Shown: positions 46,327 through 55,500 of the stretch, piece by piece
Layout of the letters: every line of letters begins with the position of its first letter
Position numbering within the stretch: the first letter of the stretch is position 1
Source: Rhizobium sp. P32RR-XVIII
Lineage (GTDB): Bacteria; Pseudomonadota; Alphaproteobacteria; Rhizobiales; Rhizobiaceae
DNA length: 64,000 nucleotides
Direction: 5' to 3'
Assembly: GCF_012641395.1 (NCBI RefSeq)
Contig: NZ_JABAIH010000005.1
Span: 248,001 to 312,000 of the forward strand
The notes under the pieces: generated by a model
Told to the model about the DNA's origin: nothing
Seen by the model: only the letters and a program-made list of their open reading frames with translations
The model's database searches: none
Program-made: the position numbers and the translations under genes

Positions 46327-47697
46327 ATGGAAACGAGAGCGAATTACACAATCGTCGGTTTTTTCACCGTTCTGGTGATCGCTGCCGCCTTCGGCTTCGT
46401 CTACTGGATGGCGGAGTATGGCCGAAGCGGTCCGATGGCGGAGCTCGTGGTTCGCATTCCGGGTTCCGCGAACGGCCTCAGCGTCGGCTCTCCGGTGCGT
46501 TTCAACGGTATTCAGGTGGGCTCCGTGACGTCACTGTCCATCGACGCCGACGATCCGCAGTATTCGCTTGCGTTCACGGAGGTGCGCGTCGACGCACCCA
46601 TCTATCCGTCCACCAAGGCAATCCTTGAAATCCAGGGCCTGACGGGAGCGGCCTATATCGAGCTCTCGGGCGGCAGGGTCGGCGAAGATAACATCCTGAA
46701 AAAGTCGCTGGAAACCGGCCAGCGCGCGGTGATCGTCGCAGACCAGTCGAGCGTGACGAACCTGCTGGCCACGGCCGACAAGATCCTCGACCGAGCAAAT
46801 GACGCGATCGGCCAGATTCAGACTTTTGTCCAGGACGCCCGCCCGTCGCTCACGAAAACGCTCCAGAATGCGGAAACCTTCTCCGATGCACTGGCGAAGA
46901 ATTCCGGCAATATCGATTCCTTCCTGCAGAGTGTCGGTCAGCTTTCCGAGACCGTGCGCAACGTCTCCGGCCGTGTCGATTCCACCCTTGTCGCGATCGA
47001 GGGGCTCGTGAAGGCCGTGGATGCCAAAAAGATCGATACGATCCTCACGAACGCCCAAAAGGTCAGCACCGACATCGCCAATGCGTCGGGCGATCTGAAG
47101 GGTGCTGTTCAGAGGTTCAACGAGACGGCGACGACCTTCAACGACTTCGGCAAGAAGGCGCAGACGACACTCGACCGCGTCGATACGCTGATCGCGCAGG
47201 TCGATCCCGCCAAGGTGAAGGGCTCGGTTGACGATATCGCGCAGGCGACCAAAGATGCGCGCGTTGCGGTTGCTTCCATCCGCGACGTTGCCAATACGGT
47301 GTCGGCGCACCGGAAAGATATCGACCAGACGATCCAGGACGTCTCGCAGATGGCGAACAAGCTGAACTCGGCTTCCACCCGCGTCGACGGCATCCTGATC
47401 AAGCTCGACGCGATGCTCGGCACCGACAATTCGCAGTCACTCTTTGCGGAAGCGCGCACAACGCTCGAATCCTTCAAGAAGGTGGCGGACAATCTGAATG
47501 CCCGCATCGGTCCGATCGCGGACAATCTGCAGAAATTCTCGGGCGGTGGTTTGGGCGACGTGCAGGCGCTCGTCAACGATGCCCGCCGGACCGTGCAGAA
47601 TCTCAACGATGCGATCAGCAATTTCGACCGCTCTCCGCAGCGGCTCATTTTTGGCGGCGATACAGTGAAGCAATATGACGGCCGGACGCGCCGTTGA
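46327..47697 (+). CDS. mlaD: MlaD-type MCE domain protein
   Basis: The substrate-binding MCE protein of the lipid transporter, anchored in the inner membrane. The 456-residue protein has one membrane segment (about 8-28), the MCE domain (about 38-115, GSANGLSVGSPVRFNGIQVG) and a long helical part (130-440) rich in Asp, Thr and Val that probably forms a tube or coil with its partners. E. coli MlaD ends soon after the MCE domain, so this is the long form usual in Alphaproteobacteria. It begins 3 bases after mlaF. Confidence 0.92.
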   Translation: METRANYTIVGFFTVLVIAAAFGFVYWMAEYGRSGPMAELVVRIPGSANGLSVGSPVRFNGIQVGSVTSLSIDADDPQYSLAFTEVRVDAPIYPSTKAILEIQGLTGAAYIELSGGRVGEDNILKKSLETGQRAVIVADQSSVTNLLATADKILDRANDAIGQIQTFVQDARPSLTKTLQNAETFSDALAKNSGNIDSFLQSVGQLSETVRNVSGRVDSTLVAIEGLVKAVDAKKIDTILTNAQKVSTDIANASGDLKGAVQRFNETATTFNDFGKKAQTTLDRVDTLIAQVDPAKVKGSVDDIAQATKDARVAVASIRDVANTVSAHRKDIDQTIQDVSQMANKLNSASTRVDGILIKLDAMLGTDNSQSLFAEARTTLESFKKVADNLNARIGPIADNLQKFSGGGLGDVQALVNDARRTVQNLNDAISNFDRSPQRLIFGGDTVKQYDGRTRR

Positions 47698-47726
47698 CAT
47701 GGATATTGAGGAAGCAGAGGTAGCAT

Positions 47727-48341
47727 ATGGGCGTATCGCATGTGTGGGCGTGCCGTGCCTTGCTGGCGAGGACCGCAATCCTTATGCCGTTGGTGGCGCT
47801 AGCAGTGACCGGCTGCGGTACAGCTGCCAAGAATGACACCTTTGATCTGTCGGCGCCCGTCAGCGGTGAGGGGCCGGCGGCCAGGCGAAGCCAGATTCTC
47901 GTGCAGGAGCCGACGGCGCTGAAGCCGCTGAACAGCGATCAGATCGTTGTCCGCGTCTCTCCGTCCGTGATCCAGTATTTGGCGCGCTCGCAGTGGAGCG
48001 ACAGCCTGCCCCGCATGGTCCAGTCGAAGCTCGTCGAGGCCTACCAGAACTCCGGCAAACTCGGCGGCGTCGGCAAGCCGGGGCAGGGCCTTGCGATCGA
48101 CTATCAGGTCGTCACCGAAATACGCTCCTTCGAGATCGACGCAGGCGCCGGCAACCAGGCAGTCGTCGAAATCTCGGCGATGATCCTCAACGACCGTAAC
48201 GGTACCGTCCGTGCGCAGAGGGTTTTCCGCGCAGCAACGCCGGCAGGCGGTGGCTCGAGCGAGGGATATGTGAAGGCGCTCGACCGCGCGTTCGCGGCGG
48301 TGACGGGGCAGATCGTCAACTGGACATTGACTTCGATCTGA
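47727..48341 (+). CDS. ABC-type transport auxiliary lipoprotein (PqiC-like)
   Basis: A 204-residue lipoprotein: signal peptide with lipobox AVTGC (lipid-anchored Cys at about residue 30), then an ABC-transport-auxiliary domain of the PqiC type (IVVRVSPSVIQYLARSQWSD, RMVQSKLVEAYQNSG). PqiC-like lipoproteins belong to MCE systems and sit in the outer membrane. Here it is the fourth gene of the mla operon and replaces the MlaC/MlaA proteins of E. coli in position, though not in fold. GAGG precedes the ATG. Confidence 0.88.
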   Translation: MGVSHVWACRALLARTAILMPLVALAVTGCGTAAKNDTFDLSAPVSGEGPAARRSQILVQEPTALKPLNSDQIVVRVSPSVIQYLARSQWSDSLPRMVQSKLVEAYQNSGKLGGVGKPGQGLAIDYQVVTEIRSFEIDAGAGNQAVVEISAMILNDRNGTVRAQRVFRAATPAGGGSSEGYVKALDRAFAAVTGQIVNWTLTSI

Positions 48342-48481
48342 GACGGGTGGCTGGCGCCTTTCTTTCGTGCGGCCGCCCTCAACATATCCTTGAAGCCGTG
48401 CGAATGCGCTTCCGGTCATGAAAGATGGATACATTTCCGTGCAGGAGCCAGTTTGACACGACGGCTTCGCGCCAGGACCTG

Positions 48482-49303
48482 TCACGGATGCTCCAGAAAT
48501 GCCCGGATCAAGCCGGCCACCTTTTCGGGGGATTCCCAATGGAGGTTATGGCCGTGGCCGGGAAGAGAAATGAACTTCGCGCCGACGATTGCATCTTTCA
48601 TTCGGGCCTGATCCTCCTCCGTCGCGATCATGTCCTCTTCGCCCCATAGGATGAGCGTCGTCGCGGAAATATCCTGCAGAAGCGCTGACGGATCATAGGC
48701 AAGCTGCTCGTAATAAATCGAATGCCAGATTCGTGACGGCAATGCGGCACTCTCGCGTCGCGCATGGGCGAGGAAATTCTCGTCGACCGCAACTTCCCCG
48801 GAACACCATTCACGGATGAACGTGCTTTCGGGATCGATTGGATCGCGGAGCATCTGAATGTTTTCCCACAACCAGCCCCGACGTTCACGCACCGCGGCGG
48901 AGGTCGATATCAGCACGATCTTGCGGACGAGATGGGGCCACCGCTCAGCGATCGCTTGGGCAAGCCGTCCGCCAAGCGAATGGCCGACCAAGTGGGCGGG
49001 TGCAAGGTTCAAGGCCTCTATCAGCAACCGCACATCATTCGCCATCTCGGGAATCGTGTAGCAGCCCTCAGGCCGGTCGGAGTGTCCGTGGCCGCGCAGG
49101 TCCGGCGCAACGAGGCGAAAGCCCGTCGCCAGATACGGTGCGGTGAGGCTCCAACTTCGCGCGCTGTCCGTAAACCCGTGGAGCAGGAGGACGGGCACGC
49201 CGTTGGGGTCGCCCATTTCGAAACAGGCAAGCCGGAACCCGCCGGAAAGCACGACGGTCTGCTTCAGTGCTGAAAAGTGTTCCTGGGAAATCAATTCAAC
49301 CAC
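48482..49303 (-). CDS. Alpha/beta hydrolase
   Basis: A 273-residue alpha/beta hydrolase with all parts in place: LLLHGFTDSARSW (oxyanion region), DLRGHGHSDRPEG, nucleophile elbow VGHSLGG (Ser109), the acid in LWGEEDMI and the His in GHGHNLHWESP. The fold and spacing fit esterases and C-C hydrolases; the substrate is unknown. The start is GTG with AAGGTG upstream. It is divergent from an L,D-transpeptidase gene, with fewer than 150 bases between the starts. Confidence 0.88.
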   Translation of the reverse strand: MVELISQEHFSALKQTVVLSGGFRLACFEMGDPNGVPVLLLHGFTDSARSWSLTAPYLATGFRLVAPDLRGHGHSDRPEGCYTIPEMANDVRLLIEALNLAPAHLVGHSLGGRLAQAIAERWPHLVRKIVLISTSAAVRERRGWLWENIQMLRDPIDPESTFIREWCSGEVAVDENFLAHARRESAALPSRIWHSIYYEQLAYDPSALLQDISATTLILWGEEDMIATEEDQARMKDAIVGAKFISLPGHGHNLHWESPEKVAGLIRAFLEHP

Positions 49304-49449
49304 ACGTTCACCTTCAAGGCTGACCTGGTATTATTGACGCGACTGTGGCGATTGTTGGCGCCCGCTTTGGACATCTGCGGAGGTCAAGCTTGATCCGAAT
49401 GCCGAAGCCAGCCGGCGGAACAAGTTCGGTCGCTGCGGCTTTGATGTTC

Positions 49450-50436
49450 ATGAAGAACAGGACTCTCATCGCAGCATCACTGACATTGGTCCTTTGTGGC
49501 ACCGCCAGTGCTCAGGAGCTTCAGCCGGACGCCATCAACAATGCTTCGATTGCCTCGATTTCGCCGGAGCGACCGCTTAAACCCGCGCCCCGATCGGATC
49601 CCGCCATCGTTCATCTCCAGGTTCTTCTGGACCGCGCGGGTTCATCTCCCGGGGTGATCGACGGCTACTACGGCGAGAATGTCACCAAGGCGATCGCCGG
49701 ATTTGAGGCTATGCTGAGTCTTCCGGTTGACGGAAAGCCGGACCCCGCGGTGATCGGTCGACTTTCAGACGATGGGCCCGTCATCCAGCCTTATGTCATC
49801 TCCGAAGACGATGCCAAGGGTCTCGTCGATAGCATTCCGGAAGACTACGCCAAACAAGCCAAGATGAAGCATCTCGGATATACAAGCATCGCGGAGAGAC
49901 TGTCCGAGCGGTTTCACATGGACATCGACCTTCTCAAAGCGCTCAATTCCAGCTCGGAATTTGCCGTCGGAGGGACGGTGTCGGTTGCGATGCCTGGCGC
50001 CGCGAGGGAGGGTAAGGTCAAGCGGATAGAGGCGCGCAAGCAAGCGGGGCAAGTCCTGGCCTTCGCTGAAGACGGCAAGCTGCTTGCCGTCTATCCTGCT
50101 ACCATCGGCAGCGAAGAGGCGCCTTCGCCCTCTGGCACGCACAAGGTCAAGGGCGTCGTTCGAATGCCTACCTACACCTACAACCCCAAAGTCAACTTCC
50201 AGCAGGGCAACAACAGGAAGGTGCTAAAGCTGCCCGGCGGCCCCAACGGACCCGTGGGAAGCGTCTGGATCGATCTGTCGGAGCCTACCTACGGGATTCA
50301 CGGCACGCGGGAACCGTCCCTCATCGATAAGGCCGGCTCACACGGATGCGTTCGCCTGACAAACTGGGACGCGGAGGAATTGGCGGCGATGGTCAAGCCC
50401 GGGGTAATCGTCGAGTTCACCGATCACCCTATGTAA
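49450..50436 (+). CDS. L,D-transpeptidase with peptidoglycan-binding domain
   Basis: A 328-residue periplasmic precursor: signal peptide (about 1-21, ending GTASA), a peptidoglycan-binding domain (about 50-105, VHLQVLLDRAGSSPGVIDGYYG), a LysM-like stretch around SIAERLSERFHMDIDLLKALN, and a YkuD catalytic domain with GSHGCVRLTN (nucleophile Cys300). It cross-links peptidoglycan in the 3-3 mode or anchors proteins; substrate choice is not visible. ATG at MKNRTLI fits the signal peptide; an ATG two codons earlier and a GTG far upstream are possible, and no strong ribosome-binding site decides. It overlaps the convergent araC-type gene by 13 bases. Confidence 0.88.
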   Translation: MKNRTLIAASLTLVLCGTASAQELQPDAINNASIASISPERPLKPAPRSDPAIVHLQVLLDRAGSSPGVIDGYYGENVTKAIAGFEAMLSLPVDGKPDPAVIGRLSDDGPVIQPYVISEDDAKGLVDSIPEDYAKQAKMKHLGYTSIAERLSERFHMDIDLLKALNSSSEFAVGGTVSVAMPGAAREGKVKRIEARKQAGQVLAFAEDGKLLAVYPATIGSEEAPSPSGTHKVKGVVRMPTYTYNPKVNFQQGNNRKVLKLPGGPNGPVGSVWIDLSEPTYGIHGTREPSLIDKAGSHGCVRLTNWDAEELAAMVKPGVIVEFTDHPM

Positions 50437-51524
50437 GGGCTTCGCCACGCGGCGGGTGAGACGCCCACGGTCTTCCTGAACGCCCGGCTGAAGGCAGCCT
50501 CGGATTCATATCCGATCTCACGGCCCACGGCGGCCACCTTCATGGAACTGTCGCCAAGGAGGCGCGCGGCAATCTGCATACGCCAGAGTGTCAGGTATTG
50601 CATCGGGGCGTGGCCGACGAGATGGGTGAAACGGGCCGCGAGGGCGGCGCGTGACATGCAGGCGCGGCTTGCCAGCTCGTTCAGCGTCCACGGATATGCG
50701 GGCTGCTGGTGGAGCATGATCAGGACCTTGCCGATTTGAGGGTCGCGCAGGCCCGAGAGCCAGCCGGTCTCGTGAGCCGGCAGGCGCTCCAGATATCGGC
50801 GCATCACCTCGACGAAAATGAGTTCGCTCAGTCTCATCCGGATGGAGCCGCCGCCAATCCGCGCCCGGCGCGCCTCGGCGAGCGTGAGGTCGATGAGGCT
50901 GCTCAGGAGACCTTCACGCCCGTTGTGCGACCGCTTGATCCGCAGAAGGCGCGGGAGGGTCGAGAGCAGGGGATTGAAGGGCTGCATGTCGCAGCCGAGA
51001 AAGCCGCAGACGAACTCGCAGCGCGGCTCGCAGCCGCCGCCTTCCCTGGCCACGAACGGCAGCCTGCCCGCCGCCATGGCCCGGAAAAAGTCCATCGTCG
51101 CGTCGGTGTCGAATTCCGGCTGCTGGTCGGGTTCGCTGAGCATCGAATAGGGGTCGCCATGCGGCAGCACCAGCACGTCGCCGGCCTCGAACGATGTGGA
51201 GGTGACGTTGGGAATGCCGGCCCAGCCCGAGCCCTTCAGGATGATGTGATAGGACACGATATGCTGGGCGCGCGGCAGGATGATGGAGGAAAACGCCCGC
51301 GCTGGCGGCACCGCCACGCCCCAGGGGAACGACGCGTCCACCAGGAAGAACATCGCGCCCGTCAGCTTGACGGTGCCCAGCACGTCCGAGAGCGGATCGG
51401 CGCCGAGCGGTCTGTGCTGGGCAGGTATCTCCGTCTCAGCAGCAGCGCTGTTTGACCGCCCCGCATCGAGCATCTTGGACGATACGGCAAGCGACAAAGA
51501 CGTCCGGTCATGGGCTTGGACCAT
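50424..51524 (-). CDS. AraC family transcriptional regulator with cupin domain
   Basis: A 366-residue AraC-type activator. The N-terminal half is a cupin_6 ligand domain (about 45-225, DPLSDVLGTVKLTGAMFF), and the C-terminal half (about 260-360) has two helix-turn-helix units, LNELASRACMSRAALAARF and the PMQYLTLWRMQIAARLL / VGREIGYESEAAFSRAFR signature. Members of this subgroup often control neighbouring oxidoreductase or methyltransferase genes. The start is the ATG at MVQAHDR; an ATG 17 codons later is also possible. It is divergent from a methyltransferase gene, 75 bases apart, its likely target. Confidence 0.88.
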   Translation of the reverse strand: MVQAHDRTSLSLAVSSKMLDAGRSNSAAAETEIPAQHRPLGADPLSDVLGTVKLTGAMFFLVDASFPWGVAVPPARAFSSIILPRAQHIVSYHIILKGSGWAGIPNVTSTSFEAGDVLVLPHGDPYSMLSEPDQQPEFDTDATMDFFRAMAAGRLPFVAREGGGCEPRCEFVCGFLGCDMQPFNPLLSTLPRLLRIKRSHNGREGLLSSLIDLTLAEARRARIGGGSIRMRLSELIFVEVMRRYLERLPAHETGWLSGLRDPQIGKVLIMLHQQPAYPWTLNELASRACMSRAALAARFTHLVGHAPMQYLTLWRMQIAARLLGDSSMKVAAVGREIGYESEAAFSRAFRKTVGVSPAAWRSPYIG

Positions 51525-51599
51525 GTTTAGAGAGTATCCTATCCCCGCCGGCATATCCACCGGATGTGCCGCTGCCTGAAGTTCAAGGCGGAGGAAGCT

Positions 51600-52394
51600 A
51601 TGACGACACTTGAGAGAGTGTGCGGTCCGGCCGAGATCTACGACGCCCATTTCGTGCCGGCGCTTTTTGCGCAATGGGGGCCGGTCGTCGCCGCGGAAGC
51701 CCGGGTGCGGAAAGGGGACCGCGTGCTGGACGTAGCTTGCGGTACTGGCGCCCTGACGCTGGCCGTAGCTGAGATCGCCGGCCCTTCGGGCTCGGTTATC
51801 GGGCTCGACGCAAATCCGGAAATGCTGGCGGTTGCGCACCGCAAGCCCGGGGAGATCGAATGGATCGAAGGAATGGCCGAGGCGCTGCCTTTGCCGGATA
51901 ACAGCTTCGACGCCGTTGTCAGCCAGTTCGGCTTGATGTTCTTCGAGGACAAGCCGAAGGCGCTTGCCGAGATGATGCGGGTCCTGAAACCGGGCGGACG
52001 GCTGGCTGTCGCGGTGTGCGATGCGGTCGAGAACTCGCCGGGATACGGCACCTTCGCGCTGTTGCTCGACCGGCTGTTCGGCAAGAAGGTGGGGGATGCC
52101 TTCCGCGCGCCCTTCAGCCTCGGCGACGCCGGGAGACTGCGTGAAATCTGCAATGAAGCGGGTCTACCGGGCGCGGAGATCGTCCAGCGTAATGGAAAGG
52201 TCCGCTTCAGGTCGATCGATGCGCTGGTATCGACCGAACGCGCCTGCGTGTGGACGCTCGGCGGCGTGCTGACCGAAGAACAGTTCCAGCGGCTCCTCAA
52301 GGAGTCGCAGACGGCGCTCAGGCCCTTCGTGACCAGTGGCGGTACGATCGAATTCGACATGCCGTCGCTGATCATCAAGGCACGCAAATCTTAG
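51600..52394 (+). CDS. Class I SAM-dependent methyltransferase
   Basis: A 264-residue soluble methyltransferase of the Methyltransf_11 (UbiE-like) group. The SAM site is RVLDVACGTG (41-50), followed by GLDANPEML, EGMAEALPLPDNSFDAVVSQFGLMFF and MRVLKPGGRLAVAV. The acceptor is unknown. GGAGGAAG lies directly before the ATG. It is divergent from the cupin-AraC regulator gene, which probably controls it. Confidence 0.9.
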   Translation: MTTLERVCGPAEIYDAHFVPALFAQWGPVVAAEARVRKGDRVLDVACGTGALTLAVAEIAGPSGSVIGLDANPEMLAVAHRKPGEIEWIEGMAEALPLPDNSFDAVVSQFGLMFFEDKPKALAEMMRVLKPGGRLAVAVCDAVENSPGYGTFALLLDRLFGKKVGDAFRAPFSLGDAGRLREICNEAGLPGAEIVQRNGKVRFRSIDALVSTERACVWTLGGVLTEEQFQRLLKESQTALRPFVTSGGTIEFDMPSLIIKARKS

Positions 52395-52452
52395 CCTCGA
52401 ACCTTAAGGACACAGCTCGCTAGGTGCGCCGCCCACATGATCGCGCAAAAGA

Positions 52453-52476
52453 AAGGGCCGCCTGGAGGCGGCCCTT
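52453..52476. terminator. Terminator between the methyltransferase and rgsE genes
   Basis: Perfect 10-bp stem AAGGGCCGCC-TGGA-GGCGGCCCTT. On the minus strand it is followed by TCTTTTG, so it mainly ends rgsE; it also stands 58 bases after the methyltransferase stop. Confidence 0.8.
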
Positions 52477-52504
52477 ACTGCAGCAATCTTTTGCTTTGCT
52501 ACCG

Positions 52505-55500
52505 TTAGCTCAGGCGGCCCGCGGCGTGGGCCAGCATCGTGTAGACCTTGCCGGTGTCCGAGGTCAGGTAGGACTGGGTGATCGTGCGGTCGCGATCGGT
52601 GCGGGCGACGTCGGAGAGCAGCTTCTCGAAATCGGCGATGTAGCGATCGACGGCGGTCCGGAACTCCGGCTCGCGGTCGTACTTCCGCTTGATCTCATCA
52701 AAGGTCTGCTGGCCCTTCAGCGTGTAGAGGCGGCGCGTGAAGACGTCGCGTTCGCCACGCTGATAGCGGCGCCAGAGATCGACCGAGGCATCGTGATCGA
52801 TGGCGCGGGCGATATCGACCGAGAGCGAATTCAACGATTCGACGACATGCCGGGGATTGCGGTTGTCGCTGGCGCGCTGTGCCGGGGCGGGGGCCGGAGC
52901 AGCAGGACGGGCCGCAGGCGTTTCCTGGGCGGCTTCGTCACGCGAGGCACCGCGCAGGAGGTCGCTGATCCAGCCACCGGTTTCCTGGCGGGCAGGCGTG
53001 GCCGGCGCCGGTGTGGCGCGCGGCGGAGCGGGTACTGCCGGGCTTGCGGGCGCGATCGAGCCGCGAAGCGTCAAGCCCTCATCGATCGGCTGACGGGCCG
53101 GAGCCGGGGCCGGTTGTGGCGCCGCAGGTGCCGGTGCCGGGCGCGGAGCGGGCTGGGCCTGCGCTGCCGCGCGCGCGACCGGCTCGGAGATTTCGAGCTG
53201 CTGCGTGGAGCGGCCGACGATCTGCGAGATGTCCTGCAGCGCCTTGATCTGCTCGGCAACGGCACGACGCATCGCGGCTGCGCTTTCCTTGGCTTCTTCC
53301 GGAAGGTCGAATGCACCGCGCTTCAGCTCGCTGCGCGTCATGTCGAGTTCCTTGCGGATCTCGCCGGCCGAGCGGCGAATTTCCTCGGTGGCTCCAGAGA
53401 AGCGGCCAATCGCTTCGTCGACGGCCTCGCGGAGCGATTCGCGGAGTTTCTGGGAGGCGCCGTCCGAAGCGCGGCCCGCCTCGCCGAGCATCCGCTCGAC
53501 CTCCGAAAGCGATGCCGTCAGGCCGCCGCGAAGGCGGTTCGACAGCTCGTTCGAACGGCGTTCCGCACCGCCGAAGGTTCCTTCGATCGCAGCGTTCGCC
53601 TCTTCGCCGGCCTTGGCGATGGTATTGCGCAACGCGGCGGCGGCTTCCTCGGCCCGCTTTTCGGTCTCCGAGAGCACGCGGCCGACATCGGCGAAGGAGG
53701 ATTGCACGCCCTGGCGCAGATTGCCGGCGACCTGGTTGGCGCGTTGTTCGGCGCGTTCGAAGGCGGTTTCGACCATGCCCGAGAGCGCGTGCATCGTCTT
53801 TTCGATGTCTTCGGAACGCTGGACGAGGCTGACCGACAGGCTCTGGAGCGCGCCTTCGCGTTCTTCCAGTGTCGAGACCAGGTTCGACTGCGCAGCGCCG
53901 AGCAGGGTCGAAGCCTGGGTAAGCACCTTCGAGTGCTCGTCGAAGCGGCTGACGATGCCGCCGACCTGCGCCAGCGTCTGACCCGATATATTGGAGAGGC
54001 GGTCGACCTTGCCTTCGAGAAGGCGGGTGGAGGCGGAGACCATCTCCGCAGCCTTGGACGCCGAGTCGGTGAAGCGCGCGGTGGTTTCGCCAAGCCGGCC
54101 GTCGACGTTGGTCAGATCTTCTGCCGCGCGGTTCATCATATGCGCCATCGAGGCGCTGTTTTCGGACAAGCGCTCGATCAGCGTGTTGACGTTTGCAAGC
54201 AGGCTGCCTTCAATTGCGTTGACCGCCGTGGCCGCGCTCTCCGTACGTGCCACGATCGCATTCGCAAGTGCGGCGTTTTCGGCGCGCAGGCGCTCTGCGC
54301 TCTGCTCTGCGGCAGACGCGATGCGGGCCGCCGCTTCCTTGCCGGTTTCCGAATAGCGCTCGATCATCGGACGCGCGGTCTCGTCGATGAGGCGCGACAG
54401 CTCGGAGGAGCGGCCGGCGAGCATCGAATTGAGTTCGCGAGTGCGTTCGTCGAGTGTCGAGCGGATGGTATTGCCACGGGCTTCGAGCGCCTTTTCGACA
54501 TCCGTCAAAGTCGTGTCGATTTCGCGAGCGCGCTCTTCGAGGCCGGAGCGAATTGCGCTGCCGCGGGCTTCAAGGGCGCGATCGACTTCCGCCATCTTTG
54601 CAGCGATCTCGTCGCTGGCGGAGGAGATCGTCGTGCGGATCGCGGTACCGCGCGTTTCAAGCGAGGACTGCGCGTCCGACAGGGCCTGCGAGATGGCGTT
54701 GACCTGGCCGCTGACGAGGCCCTCGGCCTCGGCGACCTTGTTGACGATCGCATTGCCCGCTTCGGAGAAGGTCTGGGCCACGGCGGCAGCCTGACTTGCA
54801 AGGCGGTTCTGTGCCTCGGAAACGCGGCTGACGATATGCTCGGAGCGCTCGTCCATGGCACGTGCGAACTCGCCGCTTCTCTGATCGAGGCCTTCGGTGA
54901 ACTGCTGGCCGGTACGGGCCATCAGTTCCGCCGTGCGTGCGGCTTCGGCGTCCATGCCCTGGGCCGCGTCGGCGACGGCGGTGCGCAGCGTCGATGCGAG
55001 GCCCGCGGCCTTGCCCTCGATCGTCTGATTCACCGCGTTGAGGCCCTGGGTCAGCGCGCGATCCATTGTGGACAGGCGTTCGTCCAGATGTTCGCCGCCG
55101 CGATGCATGGCCAGAGCAAGGTTTGCAGTCCGCTCGTCGAGCGAGGACGCGAGACTTTCGGCACGTTCGTCCATCCACGTCTTGAGGCCCGTCGTCCGAT
55201 CGTCAAGTGCGCCAGTGAGATTGGCGGTGCGCTCGTCGAGCGAGGCCGTCAGATTTGCGGTGCGATCGGCAAGCGATCCGGTGAATTGTGCAGCGCGCTC
55301 GTCGAGAGATTGTGTGAGATTTGCCGTGCGCTCGTCGAGCGATGCTGTGAGATTTGCCGCGCGATCGTCCAGCGACGCCGTGAGATTTGCCGCGCGCTCG
55401 TCGACGGCGGTCGTCAGGGTCGTCGCGCTTTCGTCGATCGTTGTTGCCAGACGCGCGGTGCGCTCATCGATTGCGCTGGCGAGTGTGTCGCTGGTGCTCT

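Noticed and set aside
55112..55475. Regular 33-bp repeats looking like a CRISPR array
   Set aside because: There are no unique spacers; units follow each other directly, keep reading frame and code for helix repeats. No cas genes are near.
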